In this document: positions 1 through 30,100 of the stretch, piece after piece
Numbering within the stretch: position 1 is the first letter of the stretch
Layout of the letters: each line of letters starts with the position of its first letter
Source: Strongylocentrotus purpuratus
Lineage: Eukaryota; Echinodermata; Echinoidea; Camarodonta; Strongylocentrotidae
DNA length: 64,000 nucleotides
Direction: 5' to 3'
NCBI RefSeq assembly: GCF_000002235.5
Contig: NW_022145521.1
Span: 735,501 to 799,500 of the forward strand
Notes under the pieces: model-generated
Database searches by the model: none
What the model was told of the DNA's origin: nothing
The model's input: the letters and a program-made list of their open reading frames with translations, nothing else
Position numbers and translations under genes: made by a program

Positions 1-15273
<15,273 letters not shown>

Positions 15274-17700
15274 ATTAGTCGCCTCTGTATCAAACAGCCA
15301 CACAAAGATTCCAGTAATACAAGAGAATAGTAATGATGAAGTTAGAAGGATTATTATATCTGGGTGTTGTGTCCCCTCAAGGATTGTATATTATTATTGT
15401 AATTCTTTTTCATGTTCATTTGTTTAGGACTGTATAATTAATAAGGGAAATTCAACCAAAAAAAACAACACAAACCTGTAAGGGCTTAATCCTGAGGGTT
15501 ATGCAACAATATGGAATCCGTCTTGTATACACTGTGTGATATTTAACATGTCGGTGCACACAGAACTGATTTATTGTAGGAACCTAGAAACTAAACCATC
15601 TTCAAATCTCTTTTGATGATGTAAAAAAAAGGTGTAAAAATTGAAACTTGAAACTTGTAGTGATGGAGAAATTATCACATTATTATATAAAGGCAGTAAT
15701 TCTTGTAAAACTCTTTATTCTACCAGAATAACAGATTACATGTCCATAAAAGGACAAAAATAACAAGATGTTACACTGTAATGATGTTTAATCTTGAGGA
15801 ATCAAATGAAAAAAATGTTAATTCTATGAAATTGAAATGTAATTTAAGACTTTGAAACTGTAATTTATGGTAGGTAGTTCAAGGTGGTCTCATTTGTTAG
15901 CCAAGCTGGAAAAGCTTACTCAAACACTGTCTCGCCAAACAGAAGATTAATGTATCCTGGGAAGGTGGTTTAGTTACCAAATGAATTTGCAAGCTTTGAT
16001 TGGCATGGATTTGACTTCTGATGCAACTACATTGCTCAGACTTAACAAACCCACTGAGATTTTTTCTAATTTTGACAGTCCTGTTGGAATGTTTGAATTG
16101 TATGACTTACAAGTATTGATATAAACGATGAATGTATATCCTGTACAGTCAAGAATCTGGAAGAATTGTTCACTGTTTCACTGGATTAAATCATAATACA
16201 GAAGTGGAAGTGAGCACATATTTATACACTTATTATTATTTAATCTCTCATTTTTATCCATCTTCTTTATAAGTTACTTTCTTTCTTCACAAAACAATGC
16301 TATTGTGCTGATTAGATATTTGTTACAGAATGAAGTCTGGAACAAGCAATATTTGATTTTTATATATCTTGTTTTTCTTTTTCTTATAAAGAATGAACTC
16401 CTTAGTTTGGCTAATGCACAACTAAGCCAAAAAAAGTGTACTATGTGTATTGTAAAGTTTCTAGTGCCGATATTATAGTATGGAGTATAGTGCACCACAT
16501 TTTTGTGTGTTTATGATATGTTTTTCGGAACGAATTAGAAAGGAATGTAGATGTCATGTTGAAGATTAAAAGATTCTTTCTGAAGCTTCATTTGGGGTCT
16601 TTTATTTGTGACTTACACTACAGCCTGACAAATGAATATTTGCCTTTAAGCCATTGTTACAATCTCCATCTATTAGATCATAAAAAAGGGGAGAGTTTTT
16701 CCTGAAACTTTCCTCTAAATGTTTGATCTGCTACACTTCATTTTTGTTCAGACTTGTACAATGACAATGAAAAAAATATTACCATAATTCATTCCACCTG
16801 TGTACATGTATAAGGACCATATGATGACAGAAACCCAAAATTGAAGCAAGTGATAGTGCAATTAGGATTGTTTTTCTGCTTCAGATTAAGCATTTAAGTT
16901 CAGGAACTATTACTCTATTATATCAACAAACAAGTAAATGGGTTGAATTAAAAGGTAGAATCATAACAACTTTGTTTTCCAGATTATATTTCTTTGATAC
17001 CAGAGCTCTAGTGTAAATTGAAGAAGTCTCAGTAAATTAAAAAAAGAATTTTGTAATAACACTTCACAACATACATACACACAATACTGCCACATTGATG
17101 GTAACTTCATCAAAAGTATGACCATTCGTAATTTTGTATGCATTCATTCTTAACTTAAGCTACAGCGTGCAGTTTTTATTAGGATTTTACCTAAAGGGAT
17201 TTAGGGATACCTCTATTTGTTCCAACTCAAATGAGCATCTTCAGATAGTTGATTTGAAAATCAAATCATTCACATGGTCACCAGAGTTATTTAAGTACAC
17301 CATTGGATTACCAGTATCGAAATAATTTATAGAGAATATGTGTCATTTAGTGTGTTTTTTTCATGACCAATTTGCAAGATATAGAGAGTAATGTTATTTA
17401 AAAACAAATCAAGAGTAAAACAACATCTATGAAGTTAAGGAAGAATTTACAGTTCAGTTTGTGCTTCAGTTACTCTTATTTTTGCAATTTTCTGAACGTC
17501 CGTCTCTTCTGCTTTGAAAAATGAAGAATAAAATACATGTTCCATTACTTGAGTGTTTGACTGCTTTTAATTCAGTTTGAATGTTGTTTCTTACAGGGGT
17601 GTGTCTAAAAAGGAGGACATTTGTAGAAGATGAATATTATTTCAATGTGTTTTGAGATAGTCAAATGATATCACTTTGATGAATTTTCCAATAAAGATAT
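15274..17700 (+). other. VCP: VCP 3' UTR and polyadenylation candidates
   Basis: AT-rich sequence after the VCP stop with no open frame that resembles a gene. Possible poly(A) signals are ATTAAA at 16565-16570, AATAAA at 17527-17532 and AATAAA at 17690-17695. The sequence does not show which is used. Beyond 17700 the DNA is intergenic up to the CpG-richer region near 18.5 kb. Confidence 0.5.
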
Positions 17701-18549
17701 AAAAATGTCTTCATTTTAAAGTTAATACATGTATTATTACGTTCCCAGTGATATCAGATACTTTTTTTTACTCTCTATATTATGTCCTTTTATATAAATC
17801 TCCCCATCTGTTGGTCCACCCCCTTTTTTGTTCCTTTTCTATTTTCATCTCCTAATACACTTCCATGAATAATTTTGCTGTAACATTGGTTTTTTATTTG
17901 TCTTTCATCTCTCTGAGTAATTAGTCGTTAACATAATTAAAGTGAACCAATCACCTGATAAAGTAATTAGTGTGTAAATGAATGTATAAAATCAACTTCA
18001 GATTATCCATATAAGAAGAAGAAGAAGAACTTCCAACAACTTTACCAGGCATTTCATAGGTAAATGTATGAAGAAAATAAAAGATTATATAAAACCTTGG
18101 CTGTGTGCGAGCCATTTGCAGGGATTTATCAATTGGCACTCGATATAGTGAATACAAAACTATTAGAATCCAGGGTTGATATTTTGAGTTCAATGTTATC
18201 TTTCTTGTTAGAAATAATAAATAATAATAAAAATGTTGCTTATAAAGCACTTATCACCGAAGGCTCTAAAGCGTAAGAGGATCTTTATTATCATAAATCA
18301 AAATTAGAACAAAATTACAAACCTGGCTGCGTTCACATAAAGATAAAAAGCAGACATCGCACAAGCACTTATGCTATGGTAAGTGTTATGAGAATCAATA
18401 TAATTTTCCCTTACATGAAAGATGACAATGTTTTCAGGATATGGCCCCAGACAACCAAATCTTTTGCTTTAGTAATAACTTGTCTGGCATGCTAGACTAG
18501 ACGTATTAGACTCGGTTCAAGACACCCCTTCACACACGCACAAATGCTT

Positions 18550-18762
18550 TATCATTTCCGGATTCTGATGATGTCATCGCCACCCAAGAACAAATATCGG
18601 ATATCATAGCAATGTCGGTACGGTTATTGAAACGAATTTCAGAAGGATCGATCGAATAGCTAACTCGGATTGATTGATTGTCCTGAAAGCAAAGAGTCGA
18701 GTGTCACGGAATTTGCCAGATGTACACTCGCCGACGAAGATATATCGACTTCAATCGGATTT
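18550..18762 (+). promoter_or_regulatory. EFCAB14: Probable non-coding first exon and promoter of EFCAB14
   Basis: From about 18.54 kb the sequence becomes clearly richer in CpG than its surroundings, and it ends in a strong splice donor (TTT at 18760-18762, then GTAAGTATT). The EFCAB14 start-codon exon begins after an acceptor at 21066-21067, so a 5' UTR exon must lie upstream and this is the best candidate. The transcription start is not visible. An alternative donor (CCAG before GTAAAT) lies at 19977-19978. Confidence 0.45.
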
Positions 18763-19359
18763 GTAAGTATTAAATATAACGTAGCTTATATCATATGTTG
18801 TCCTTATAATCATTTATGTAGTCAACTTTGAGGTAATTCCAATTTTGATATTGGAGGGATTTGCTCATGAAAACCCGATTTGTGTGGGGAAGAAGAACAT
18901 GGTCCCACTTGTAGAAAACGCTGTTTGCAATTTGACGTGTGGATCCAAAAAAAATATTAAAAAATAGTGGTTTTGTTGCTCTTGCTGCTGTTGTTTTGCT
19001 TTGCTTATTCTTCATCTTTTTTCTTCCTCCTCCTCCACTTGTTCTTGTTCTTCTTGTCCTTGTTCTAACTTCTTGTTCTTGTTATTGTTCTTTTCCTTCT
19101 GCTTCTGTTTTTTCTTCTGTTCTTGTTCTTCTTGTCAAATAATCTTGTTCTTAATCTTATTCTTGTTCTTCTTATGTTCTCAGTTTTGTTAATGCTCAGC
19201 TCTTGGCTTCTTCTTTGTAAATTATTTTATTTCTTCTCTCTTCTCTTTTCTTCACTTCCCTTCTCTTCTATTCCTTTTTCTTTTTTTGTTCTCTTTTTCT
19301 CTCTCCGTTCCATCACTATTTAAGAACAATATTTTGATGGAGATGTGAATGAGTCTAGT

Positions 19360-19930
19360 CTGAAGAAAGTTTGGCGCTAGTTCAGAAGTGTATCCACACT
19401 TTGACCTGTACATTAACTCCGGCGTGGAGATACCCTACTAAAACATACCGAAAATAGACTAAATCTTCATCAATTGTTTAAATAATGGTCATGATTTAAA
19501 AGTCGTTATGTTTCTTACCTATTTTGTGTTGATTATCTTACCCTTTTTGTATTTTTCCTAAAAACAAAGATTTAATGTATAATATACACCTTCTCACGGG
19601 ATTCACAGCAACTGCTGCACAATACACTTGCATACTGTAACGACGGTGGGGTGCGGGCACGCGTCTGTTAAGTTAGTGACCGTAATGAATTGCTAAGATC
19701 ACAGTCGCTAACTTAACACACACGCGATTTTGGAGCTTTTGAAAGTTAATTTGAGAGCTTACTGCTCTATTTTTTGCTCTATGCTAAAAGAGATAGAAAC
19801 ATCGAAACAAAAACATTTTGTTGAGTAGACTACCGGTACTTATTGCACGCGTGCCCACTCGCAAAGAATAGAGTGCGCACAGAACCCAAGTACAACTTGA
19901 TTCTGTGTGAGCCTAGCTACAGTCATATGC
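19360..19930 (+). repeat. Dispersed repeat shared with PPWD1 intron 1, copy 1
   Basis: Shares, in order, CTCCGGCGTGGAGATACC, GTATTTTTCCTAAAAA, GGGATTC-CAGCAACTGC..GCACAATACA and TGTTAAGTTAG with 60340-60650. It lies ~600 bp after the proposed EFCAB14 first exon. Type unknown. Confidence 0.65.
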
Positions 19931-20302
19931 AGAGTTTTGTTGTTTTCAATCCCAACCACCACTCCTTAGAATGCCAGGTAAATCGTTTTTTATGTTAATT
20001 TCATACATTCTACCTAAATGTATAAACACAAATAATTTTTTCATAGTAAACCAAATTAATCAAACTTTGGAGTTTGGACACTTCTAAATTTTTGATAAAA
20101 TCAAGAATTTAAAGAATATCATCTACAGTACACACACACACACACCAAAGAGCACTTCACACACACATAGATTAACTCCCTGACTTTACCGGTACATCTA
20201 AGTGGTTGTAATTGAAAATGAATGAATACAATTTTTTTTTTGAGAACATGACTTTTGCTGCAAAATATGCGACATTGGAAAGATTGGCAGTTTGGCACTT
20301 AA

Positions 20303-20684
20303 AGATAAACTTGAGTTCTGGTAATGCAATTGCAATGTGAAAGAAAAGGTGTGGAATGGATCAGAAAAGTTGATCATATAGCATGTAGTAATTGTGTGTA
20401 ATGCAAGGTTCTGGAGTCATCAAAATCATCATAAATTTGGCAGAGTCTTGGTAAAGTAACAATCACTTACACAGAAAGATGTATATGGGACAACACACAT
20501 GGTGTCGGGGCTAGTACTGCCCTGATTTCCTTATCTTTCTATGCTCATTACTCAGCCAGTATACATTTTCTTCCAAAATTGTTTGGCACATGACATTTAT
20601 TTGTAATCTTGAACATTCAGTGTAAGTTTCGTTAGATTCTGTGAGAATTCATTTTCTTTTTTTTACCAGAACTCAAGTTTATTT
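20303..20684. mobile_element. TTAA-flanked MITE, family A copy 2
   Basis: A 382-bp element between TTAA at 20299-20302 and 20685-20688, with terminal repeats AGATAAACTTGAGTTCTGG and AAATAAACTTGAGTTCTGG. It runs in the reverse orientation relative to the 3.4-kb copy and lies in the presumed EFCAB14 5' UTR intron. Confidence 0.85.
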
Positions 20685-21182
20685 TTAAGTACACATGTAC
20701 ATGTATATCATTGTGTATAAAAATATAAGCCTTAGGACTAGGCTACTTAGGACAGGCTTTTAAAAAGTACTGGTAGGTTTTAAAAAAACTTGATATTTAT
20801 AAATCAGGAAATCAAGGCAATTTTTATTTTTCAATTTTGGTTTGTTGTAGTTTTATTCAGAGAATATTCCTGAAGCACTTGACATTTGGTGAATTTGCTC
20901 TATAGACATTAGTTTCAAAATCTTTAGAAATTTCGGAACAAATAAGGCTAAAAAATCCCTACAGATTGCTGTACATGTAACGTCAACTGATATCCCTTTC
21001 ACAGTTTTGTTAGGAATCTTTGTATTTCAAACATTTCTTTCATTTATATCATATCGTTTTTTTTCAGGAGGTCCTGGATGGATATGTTCACACCTTCAGT
21101 GTCCCAGTGACAGCAAGAAAAAGTATCAAATCTGGAGCCACAGGGCGGACCCAAAAATTCTTCTTCGAGGGGAACGAAAAGA

Positions 21183-24100
21183 ATGAAAAAACGCAAAGAG
21201 TTGGATGCACTCCTAACCATGCCTAACGGAAAGAAGAACGGGAAGAGCAAGCGCTCGAAGGAGGGTCACGAGCTTCTGCGCTTGGATTCAGAGTCAAATT
21301 CTTCAGATAATGAGGAACTCTTTTTGGCACCAAAGAAAACTGTTATCAGGAGGTTTGTACATTTGTATTGTGAATAAATGTGACCTCATAATTTTTGTGT
21401 GTGTGTTCTGAAATAGCACAAGTCCCTCTCCCCCCCCCCCCCCCCCCCCTACCCCCTACACATACACAGCCATCTTGATGGATATACAGTCAACCTCGCT
21501 AAAGTCAATGCCACAAGTGTCAAATAACCTTGAGGATGATAAAAAAAGTCCCAATTTTTCTTCATGTACATGTACATGTGTGTTATTTCCACTCAAGTCA
21601 ATCAAATTCCCAGAACTGTTCCAAAGAAAAGGCACTGAATTCACACCGCAAAGTCCTTGAACAAGACTTTAGTGTGTAATTAATCACTGTCAGAGCACTT
21701 GCCACACACCGATTTTGTTTACACATTACACCCCAGTACTCTAGACTTACTGGCATGAGCTCCGCTGTTCTTTTCTCTCCCTCCATCTCTCTCTCGTACC
21801 TGCCTCTCTAACCAAGCAACACCGGTCCTTTCGTTGTGCACCGTATACACCAGGTAGCTCAACACCAAGCGAGCTCCGATATCGAAAAGGGAAAGAAATG
21901 GACAAAAACAAACTTAACACAAACAAATGCCACAGTATTTCAAAGATAGTAATGGAAGAAATAAAAACTGACTTATAAAGTTGTAAATCAAGCAAGAAAC
22001 ACTTCATACTTGCAAACGCACGCTAGTTTGTTTGGAATTTTTATCAAAATTACCAAACTTTGATCAAGTAGTAGTTAGTTTAGTTGAGTTTATTTCTTTA
22101 TTAAAAAATCACACCCGTCATCAGACGGCCGGCCTAAAAAGGCCTATGAGTGATACATCAAAAATAACAGTCATAAACAATTTGACATGATAACATAGTA
22201 CAAATATAAGTATATCATAATCATAAACACAGAAGAAGAAAAAAAAAATATTAGTATGTACCTTATATAATATACTGATCCTCAAGGATAATTTGATTAG
22301 AGTGTGGATGTACAGTACAAGGTCAAAGATCAAGTGTAGAAAAAATTCTCCCAAAATAGTTCATTATCAGGATAACTGGAGAACTACATGTACATGAACA
22401 TGTATTCAAGTAACTTTAATCAAACTTTTGAGGATAAAACAATTAGATACTGTGACTGCATGTAAGAGGTCAAAGGTCACAGGCCACAGCATCATAAAAA
22501 TGTTCGCAATTTCCCCAACATATATATTTTTTTTTTATTGTGCAACCAATTTGTAATAAACTCATGTAAAGATGTAGATTTTGTATGCAATAGGCCACAG
22601 TTTCATTTAAAAACAAGAAACATTCTCAGTAAATTCACATTTACACTCTCTGTAATAAATTACTGTATTAATTTAGGAACCACTGATGCAATTTTAACTT
22701 AAAGGGATCGTTTAACAATGTTAAATCTGAGATACACGGTCCTACATGTTATCAGTGTCTGTGATATGGTGTAACGTTGAAGCCCTAAAAAAATCGCGCT
22801 TCAAAATGATCAAGAAGTGCCTCAAAAAAGTAAAAAATCTTTGAGTGACCAGTTATACCATACTCGTTTTCCCAAATAGACTGTAGTGTTATGAAAACCG
22901 TCAGGCGAACGGTTTTCAAAATTTGTAATTCCAATCATAAATATCTTGATAATCGGACAGGCGATCGGCTTGTAAAAGTCATGGGGTTCCTGACTGACCT
23001 AAAGGTTTATAATTATCATTGCATCATGAGCTAAATCCAGAATTTTATTTCAGAATCTGAGACAAAGTTACCGGATCCCTTTAACTTTGGCTCAAGTACA
23101 ATGTATAAGCATGAATAAGATTAATCAAAAAATGTTTGGGTTCATGAGGTTACATGTAGGTCATGCTCATAGAATCATATTGAAAATATGTACATGAGTG
23201 TACATAAATGTACACATTTCCATGTAAATCGAGGCGAATTAAAGATGCAGAACTGGAGTTTGCCTATAGATCTGATCAGTTTATACTTGCATGTACACCC
23301 TGTACAGGTACATGTACATGTATCATGTAAATGAACAATTTCTTTTCTATTAAAAAAAGTCTGGATTAAGAACATATGGTACTAAAAGTGTGAAGTTTTG
23401 AGCTTGAAGGAGAGTAGGTACATGTAGTAACGTACATGTACAGTCATCCTTGGTGTTCCAATTAAACCTTACCAGATTAATCCAGATTAATGTATGAAAA
23501 ATGCCTTTGTTGATGGACTCCTTATATTTTCTGAACAATATCGGATTTGAAAGTGATCTGGAGCTACCCTTTACTTTAGTACTTGGTATTAGGGACTTTT
23601 CGATGTGCACGTCGACATAGTGGACTGCTACGTGTGATGGCCTTAAGGACGTCACACGTAGCAGTCCACTATGTCGATGTGCAAATAGAAAAGTCCCTAT
23701 TTATATAATGACAACCCGAATGCCCCCAATCTGTGCAGTACTTAAAGATTACTCAATGATTTACATGTATGTTACCCTGTGTCCGCACACAAAAAATTCA
23801 TTGTATAACTATCCCGAAACGGTATAACTATACCGTTTCGGGATAGTAATACAATGAAATTGTGTGTGTGTATGCTTACTAACGATAACAAAACGTTGTA
23901 TAATGAAACGCGGGTCTGGGCATCGTTTTGAACTAGAACTCGATAAAGAATCACGTAATGAGTTGTGTGTGGACGTACATGTAGCTAGTATAACTGGTCA
24001 AACTAGAACGGTATAACTGGGCGGGGCTTAACGTGACTGCACACGAAAGGAGACCTGACCTCTCATATCTGCTTCCATTTCATGACCGCAGTTGGCAAAC

Positions 24101-27100
24101 TGCGCACCTATATAACGTTTCGCTCTAGAGTTTCGGGATAACTTTCTTGTGTGTGTGGACACCCTGGAATTTATACAATGATTCTTTATAGAGTTTCGGG
24201 ATAAAAAAAAATTGTGTGTGGACACGCTTGTTAGACAGTCAGCCTATGCTAAGATCAGTTACAATATCCTCATTACTTCCTGTATCTTTCTACATGGGGA
24301 GGTTGGGTGAAATTGGTAGAATGTAAATAATTGTTACAAGTACATGTATGTACATTGTACATGTACACTTAATGTGCCAGTGATTTTCATTAAAAAAGAG
24401 AAGATGTTATAAATAATGTTATTCAGGTTTACTGCCATGGTGTGTGAAGCCTTTTAAGTGTGTACAGTTTTTCGAATATTGCAAGAATGGAATCAAATAA
24501 TAGTCCCAAAGATGAAGAAAATAAAGAAAATTAAAACGAAACAATAAAAAACATAAATGAATAACAAACTAACTTTAAAAAAATGAAATAAATACATGAA
24601 TAAATTAATGAATAAATAAATAGCTGTATTGTTTCAAAATGCATTACAAACATGAGCATGCACATTGCATTACAGACATCTTGAAATGTTTGGATGCAAT
24701 AGTATACAAATAATGAATGGTTATGAGTTCAATAGTGCGAATATTTTCATGAGTTGAAAGATTAACATTCTATTCAACATTCATTATTTGTTTTATACAA
24801 CATCGAAGAAGATCTAATAGAACGTTAATCAACAAATTATGCTTTACTCCTTATATTAAAGATAAATTCAAGTTGGATTCAAGCCTTCTCGATTACATTC
24901 AGATTGCCTTCGCGTCAGATACACGCAGGGATACGCGCACGCGCACGGCAGAGAGGTACGCAGTCTGCATATAACCAAAAATGCACGGCGCATATAACCA
25001 AAAATGCATGACCGTGCAATATACAATCTATTGAATATCATGTGACCAACAATCCTCCAATCAAATGACAGGGATCCACATAGGTGTTGTATAATATAAG
25101 AATAATGTGTGAGTAAGCTGATCTTTGCATGCTACATTTGGAGCCAGATTGGCATTAACTTGTACATGAAACTTTAGCAACATCCTTCTGGCTCTATAAA
25201 GATGATATTCTGTATCCTATAGGGCTAGTTTCTTGAAACTGTCATAAGTCTACATGTACAGTATATTTGCGAACAACCCATTGAAATGCATGTCAATTTA
25301 ATACCACATGATTCTATAAAATGTCCAAGAAGTTAAAGACTTTAATGGTTTCGAGAAACGTTCCCATGATGTAACTTGTTGAACTCTACAAGCAGTGTAA
25401 TCCATGTTGTTCAAATACTGAGAGAAGGAAGATTGATCCATGTACTGTAGTTTCCAGAACTTTCAGTATGAGTAGCAAAGTCTGCCTTGAAGCCAAGATT
25501 ATATCATACACAGGCTAATATCAAACTGAAAATCTGGAAATCAGCTTGAAACTCGTGCAATTGCTTGTTTTTTGAGAGGCACTGAGCAAGCTTTTTTGAG
25601 TAATATCCTAGTTGTCTGTAATTCTCTTATGAAATAAGATAGAGAAGAGAGGTTTCAATTACAAACAAAATAATTTAAATGTAAGACATAGAATAAATTT
25701 TCTAAAACAATACAGTGTACATCCAAAATATTATGTTATAAATAACAGGAAATGCATAAAACTTACATGTATATACATTGTACATGTACCGGTATTAAAA
25801 AGCTTCTCTTCCAAAGGGATCTGTTATTAAATAATAGGAAAAAAATACTTGAAATATAACATGCAAAACTTGTTTTTGTAGAACTTTACATAACACACTG
25901 TAGTTGTATAGGAATTTGGACTGCTGGTGTTGATGGCCAGCCAAACTGCTTGTAAGCCAATTTACTGCTGTGATGGCATTCATGCAAGTATATGATTGAT
26001 GTGCATCTACCACATACCTGCATATTATTTTATGAGCATAATATATACCGGTACTGTTAAGGTTACGTGTACAATGCTTCTACCCTTCTTGGTAAATGCT
26101 TTAATGGTTTGATAGGTCTCTGTTTGTTTTGTTTGTTTGTTTGTATTTTTTTTTGTATTTTTGTATTTTTTTTTTGGGGGGGGGGAACAACTTATGATGA
26201 ATGTGCATCATCATTAGATAGGGGTAAAGTCTTATGGTCCAAGATTTTTGTTGTTGTTAATTAGATGAATGTATGAATATTTCTTTTACAATTACAACTG
26301 AAAATGGGATCCAGTGGCAGATACATGTTCTACTTGATTGCTCAAGGTCTAAATATTTTGGAGAGTCAATTAAAATTTACATGAGATGAAGACGCATCTA
26401 TTATGATTATCTTATAATGTAGATTGCATGATGTACAGTGTAGGTCTTGAAATACTTCTGAAATGAGATTGATGCATCAATAAAGCTCAAATGACCACCC
26501 TCCCCCCTGCAAAAAAATAATTAACCCAGCATTATGTGTTATAAAGGTTAGAGTTCTAAGAAAATAAAGCATGATAAACCCTGGACATGGTGTGTGTCAA
26601 GTTCTCTACCAACAAACCATCATTTAGAGAGTATTTGATTTTGGGGGATAGAAATAGGCGTGAAGCTGATATGTGACCCAAAATATTTACCCGAGTAAAA
26701 TATTGTTTCATAAAGGGCCCTCTTTAAATTTTGTATTTAATGACAGAATCTAATTTTTTTCTCTCAACATTTCTCAGTCAATTTCTTTTCCAGGAGAACC
26801 TAATAAAAATCAACATACTATAAATATATGAAATGGCAATGTAATTCAGTTGGGCCTGATCAGAATTCCATCAAACCCTGATATAATGTTGGCCATCACG
26901 TGATCCCTAGCTTAGAGGCAGCTAGGGTTGATGCAATTTAGATTCATTTAGTCGTGTCTGCAGAGATCACTGTGCGTCCTATGAGGCATACTGTGCAGTC
27001 TGACACAACATGCTAATGACAGGGAAATGAAATTGACATTTCCAGCATAACGATGTCCCAATTACAGAACGGTGGTCATGACTCTCAACTAACTCAAATG

Positions 27101-30100
27101 TATATTTTTGGATGGTTATTGTTTTCCCCAATTTCTTGTTTGATTTCTCCACCTTGCAGAAATGTACAGTTGCAAAAAAATTCTTCAAAGTTCATTGCAC
27201 TATGTTACATTTAAAAAAATATTTTCAGATGTAAATTGTTCTTGTTTTCCGGCTCATTATAATTATTTATTTGTTCTATGATATCTCTATCTTGCAGAAG
27301 TGTGTAGCATTGTAGCTTTTAAATTTGAAGTTCATACATGTGTAAATACTTTTTCATATTATTTTCTTTCCTCATTTTTTTTCCTTTCCAATCCAAATAG
27401 GTTATTGGTCTACCAGTAGATTGTATGTCATACCAATAGCCTTTAACCACAAACATAATACTTATACATTCTCTCCCACTATTTATTATTAGCATTTTAA
27501 TTGACCACTTTAATTGACTTTTTAACCAAGTCTCATATGGCATACAATACACAGTGTACAGTGTATATGTATGATACATATACACTGTACACTGTGTATT
27601 GTGTAGTAGCAATACATGTATGTTTTTTCCAGCATTCAATTATTTTTTTCTTTATTTCCTAACTTGCCAAATACCACATTTTTGTTAAATGCCCACCATC
27701 ATATTTCTGAATCTTCTGCTCTTTAAATACTCAAAGTAATGTGATGTTAGTTTACATGTTTGCTTATTGTTTCATACATAGTTCTCATACAGTGTATATT
27801 TTTTTAATATGAAAGTTAAACCGTTCACCATACTGTTTGCATGTCAAGCGCATTTTTACCGTTTATCCATTGCCTCTATTTAAAACAAATGGTTAGAGAA
27901 GATGCTGTTCTAAATGTAAATTTGCTAGCATTAAAGGGGAAGTCAATTCTCACATCAAATTGTTCTTATACATGTAGATGTCAGAAAGAAAATATGAGGA
28001 AAACGGATCAGTGGGAATTTGAGAAAATCTAATATTAGGATTTAGGAATATCATGAAATCATACATATCAGTTAATGCCCACTCATTTGCGTCTATTCAT
28101 AATCTTGAGAAAGACAATTGCCTAATGCATTATTGCCAATTAATGAATAAAACTTTATTGTCTGTATTTTGTTACATCCTGATGAAGGAACGAATTGCTT
28201 TTCAAAAATTGGACAATAAATTTTAATTGGCAATTATGCATTACACAATCTTTCTTATGTTTGTTATGAAATCATACATGATACAGTTTCTCCTAAGTTC
28301 CTACTTTATGTCTTGTCATTCTATTAAAGTACATGTAGCAGATACTGTCCATTCTAGAATTACATGAATTGTAATGTTGTATGAGTGCTTGATTGAAATG
28401 TACTTCGTAAGTAATGTATCAAGGTTGCTTGTAGGTTTTACAGTTACCTATTATTCTCTCATACATACATACAAACAGTAGAATACAGAGAAAATGAATG
28501 AGATGGAGAGATTAAAGGTACCGTTTGCAGCCATACTTATTTTGAGAGACCTTTAAGGCAGAGATGGAAAAAGACAGAAAATACATTTCATTGGTAAAGA
28601 AAAATCTCAGAAAGGGAATGAAATGAAATTCGAATGAAATTAAGTATTTATTTTCCATTCCGAAATTTGTTTTTCACTTATAAAACTTACAGATCAATTT
28701 ACAAAAAGAAATAATAAGAATCATAGACAATTACAGTAATGGTAAAATACAGTCACAACAGCTAAAAGTTGGTTAGGTTGTACACAAAATCAGTTTTGTA
28801 CAATTAGAATGCAGATAGAGCGAGAGAGAGAATCAAAGGTAGGCAGAGTAGGAGGGTATAGAGCAGAGAAGAAAAGATACAAAGTGAGAGTGAGACTTAC
28901 AGGAAGTATTTAGATGTGTAACCTGACATAATTAGGGTAATTAAATAAATTAAGCTTTCAAGTTGAATTAATGGACAAAGTTGACATGAGATCGTAGATG
29001 ATCATAAACAGGGAAAAAAGAAGAATACAATGTCATGTACTGTAGTAAACAATCTGTGTAAGGAGTCTGTATATGTAAGTAGGAGAGATATCCAAATACA
29101 GAACAAAATAAAAACTAAAATTTTAAAATGTTAAAACAGGGCAGAAAAATACATGATAAATTGCACGTCACTGTACGTATGAAAAACAAAGATAATTAGA
29201 AACACAGGAGCTGCCCCTGATAGAGGTTGCAACTTCACAAAGCAGATTTCATTTTCATAGAAATATGAAAAGCATTGTCCCTGCAGGCCTGGGGTTGGAA
29301 TTTGTATAATGACATATATAAACAAGATTATCTTGTAATGGCAACCCTAAGCTGGTGAGTGGAAAGATAATGGACTTCTTACTACTTAAAAGGCAGTTAA
29401 TTTAAATGAAAAATCTGGTGTTTTCTGCCCTGGTATTGCTCCTCAAGATGAGATGAAAGTGGAAGCCGACCCTTGTATAAATTGCTTTTATAGTAAAAGC
29501 AGAAAAATCAGATATATACAGATAACTTTAGAAAAAGGTTGACACAAAATCTGGTGGAGGATAAGACATTTACAGGTGTAAGAGTTAAAATGTTATTATA
29601 CTGATCAAATACAAATTGGGAACTTTATGATTTCCCTTGCAAGTACATGTAGCTCTCCTTTAGTTTGTAGATCTAGTGGGTGAGAATTTTAAACAAAAGT
29701 GATCCCTACTTGGAGTTGTTGATCAATATTTGAGGAACTCCTTACTTTGAAGAAAAATGAAGAAAAAAAAAGGATTCCCAAGCTTAAAACAAATACGATA
29801 GAGAGCTGAGCACTAGCAAAGATCAAGCAGTTTTGTCAATGTATGTTTGATTGATCACATGCATCTACATGTACTATGAGGTCACTTTAAAATGATTTGT
29901 TTTTATGCATTGAACATGGCTTACCCGCAAGCAAAAAAGGTCCTGTTTTATATTTTGTAGGGCTGTACATGTAATACTCATTTTTTTTTTTTAACCCCAG
30001 TAAATTAAACGCAGGCCTTTCTAGAGCATTCACTTACCGGTACATTGTATCCACAGTAAGTTAATGATGCAAGTAATTGCTGGTCTACATGACTTCCACC

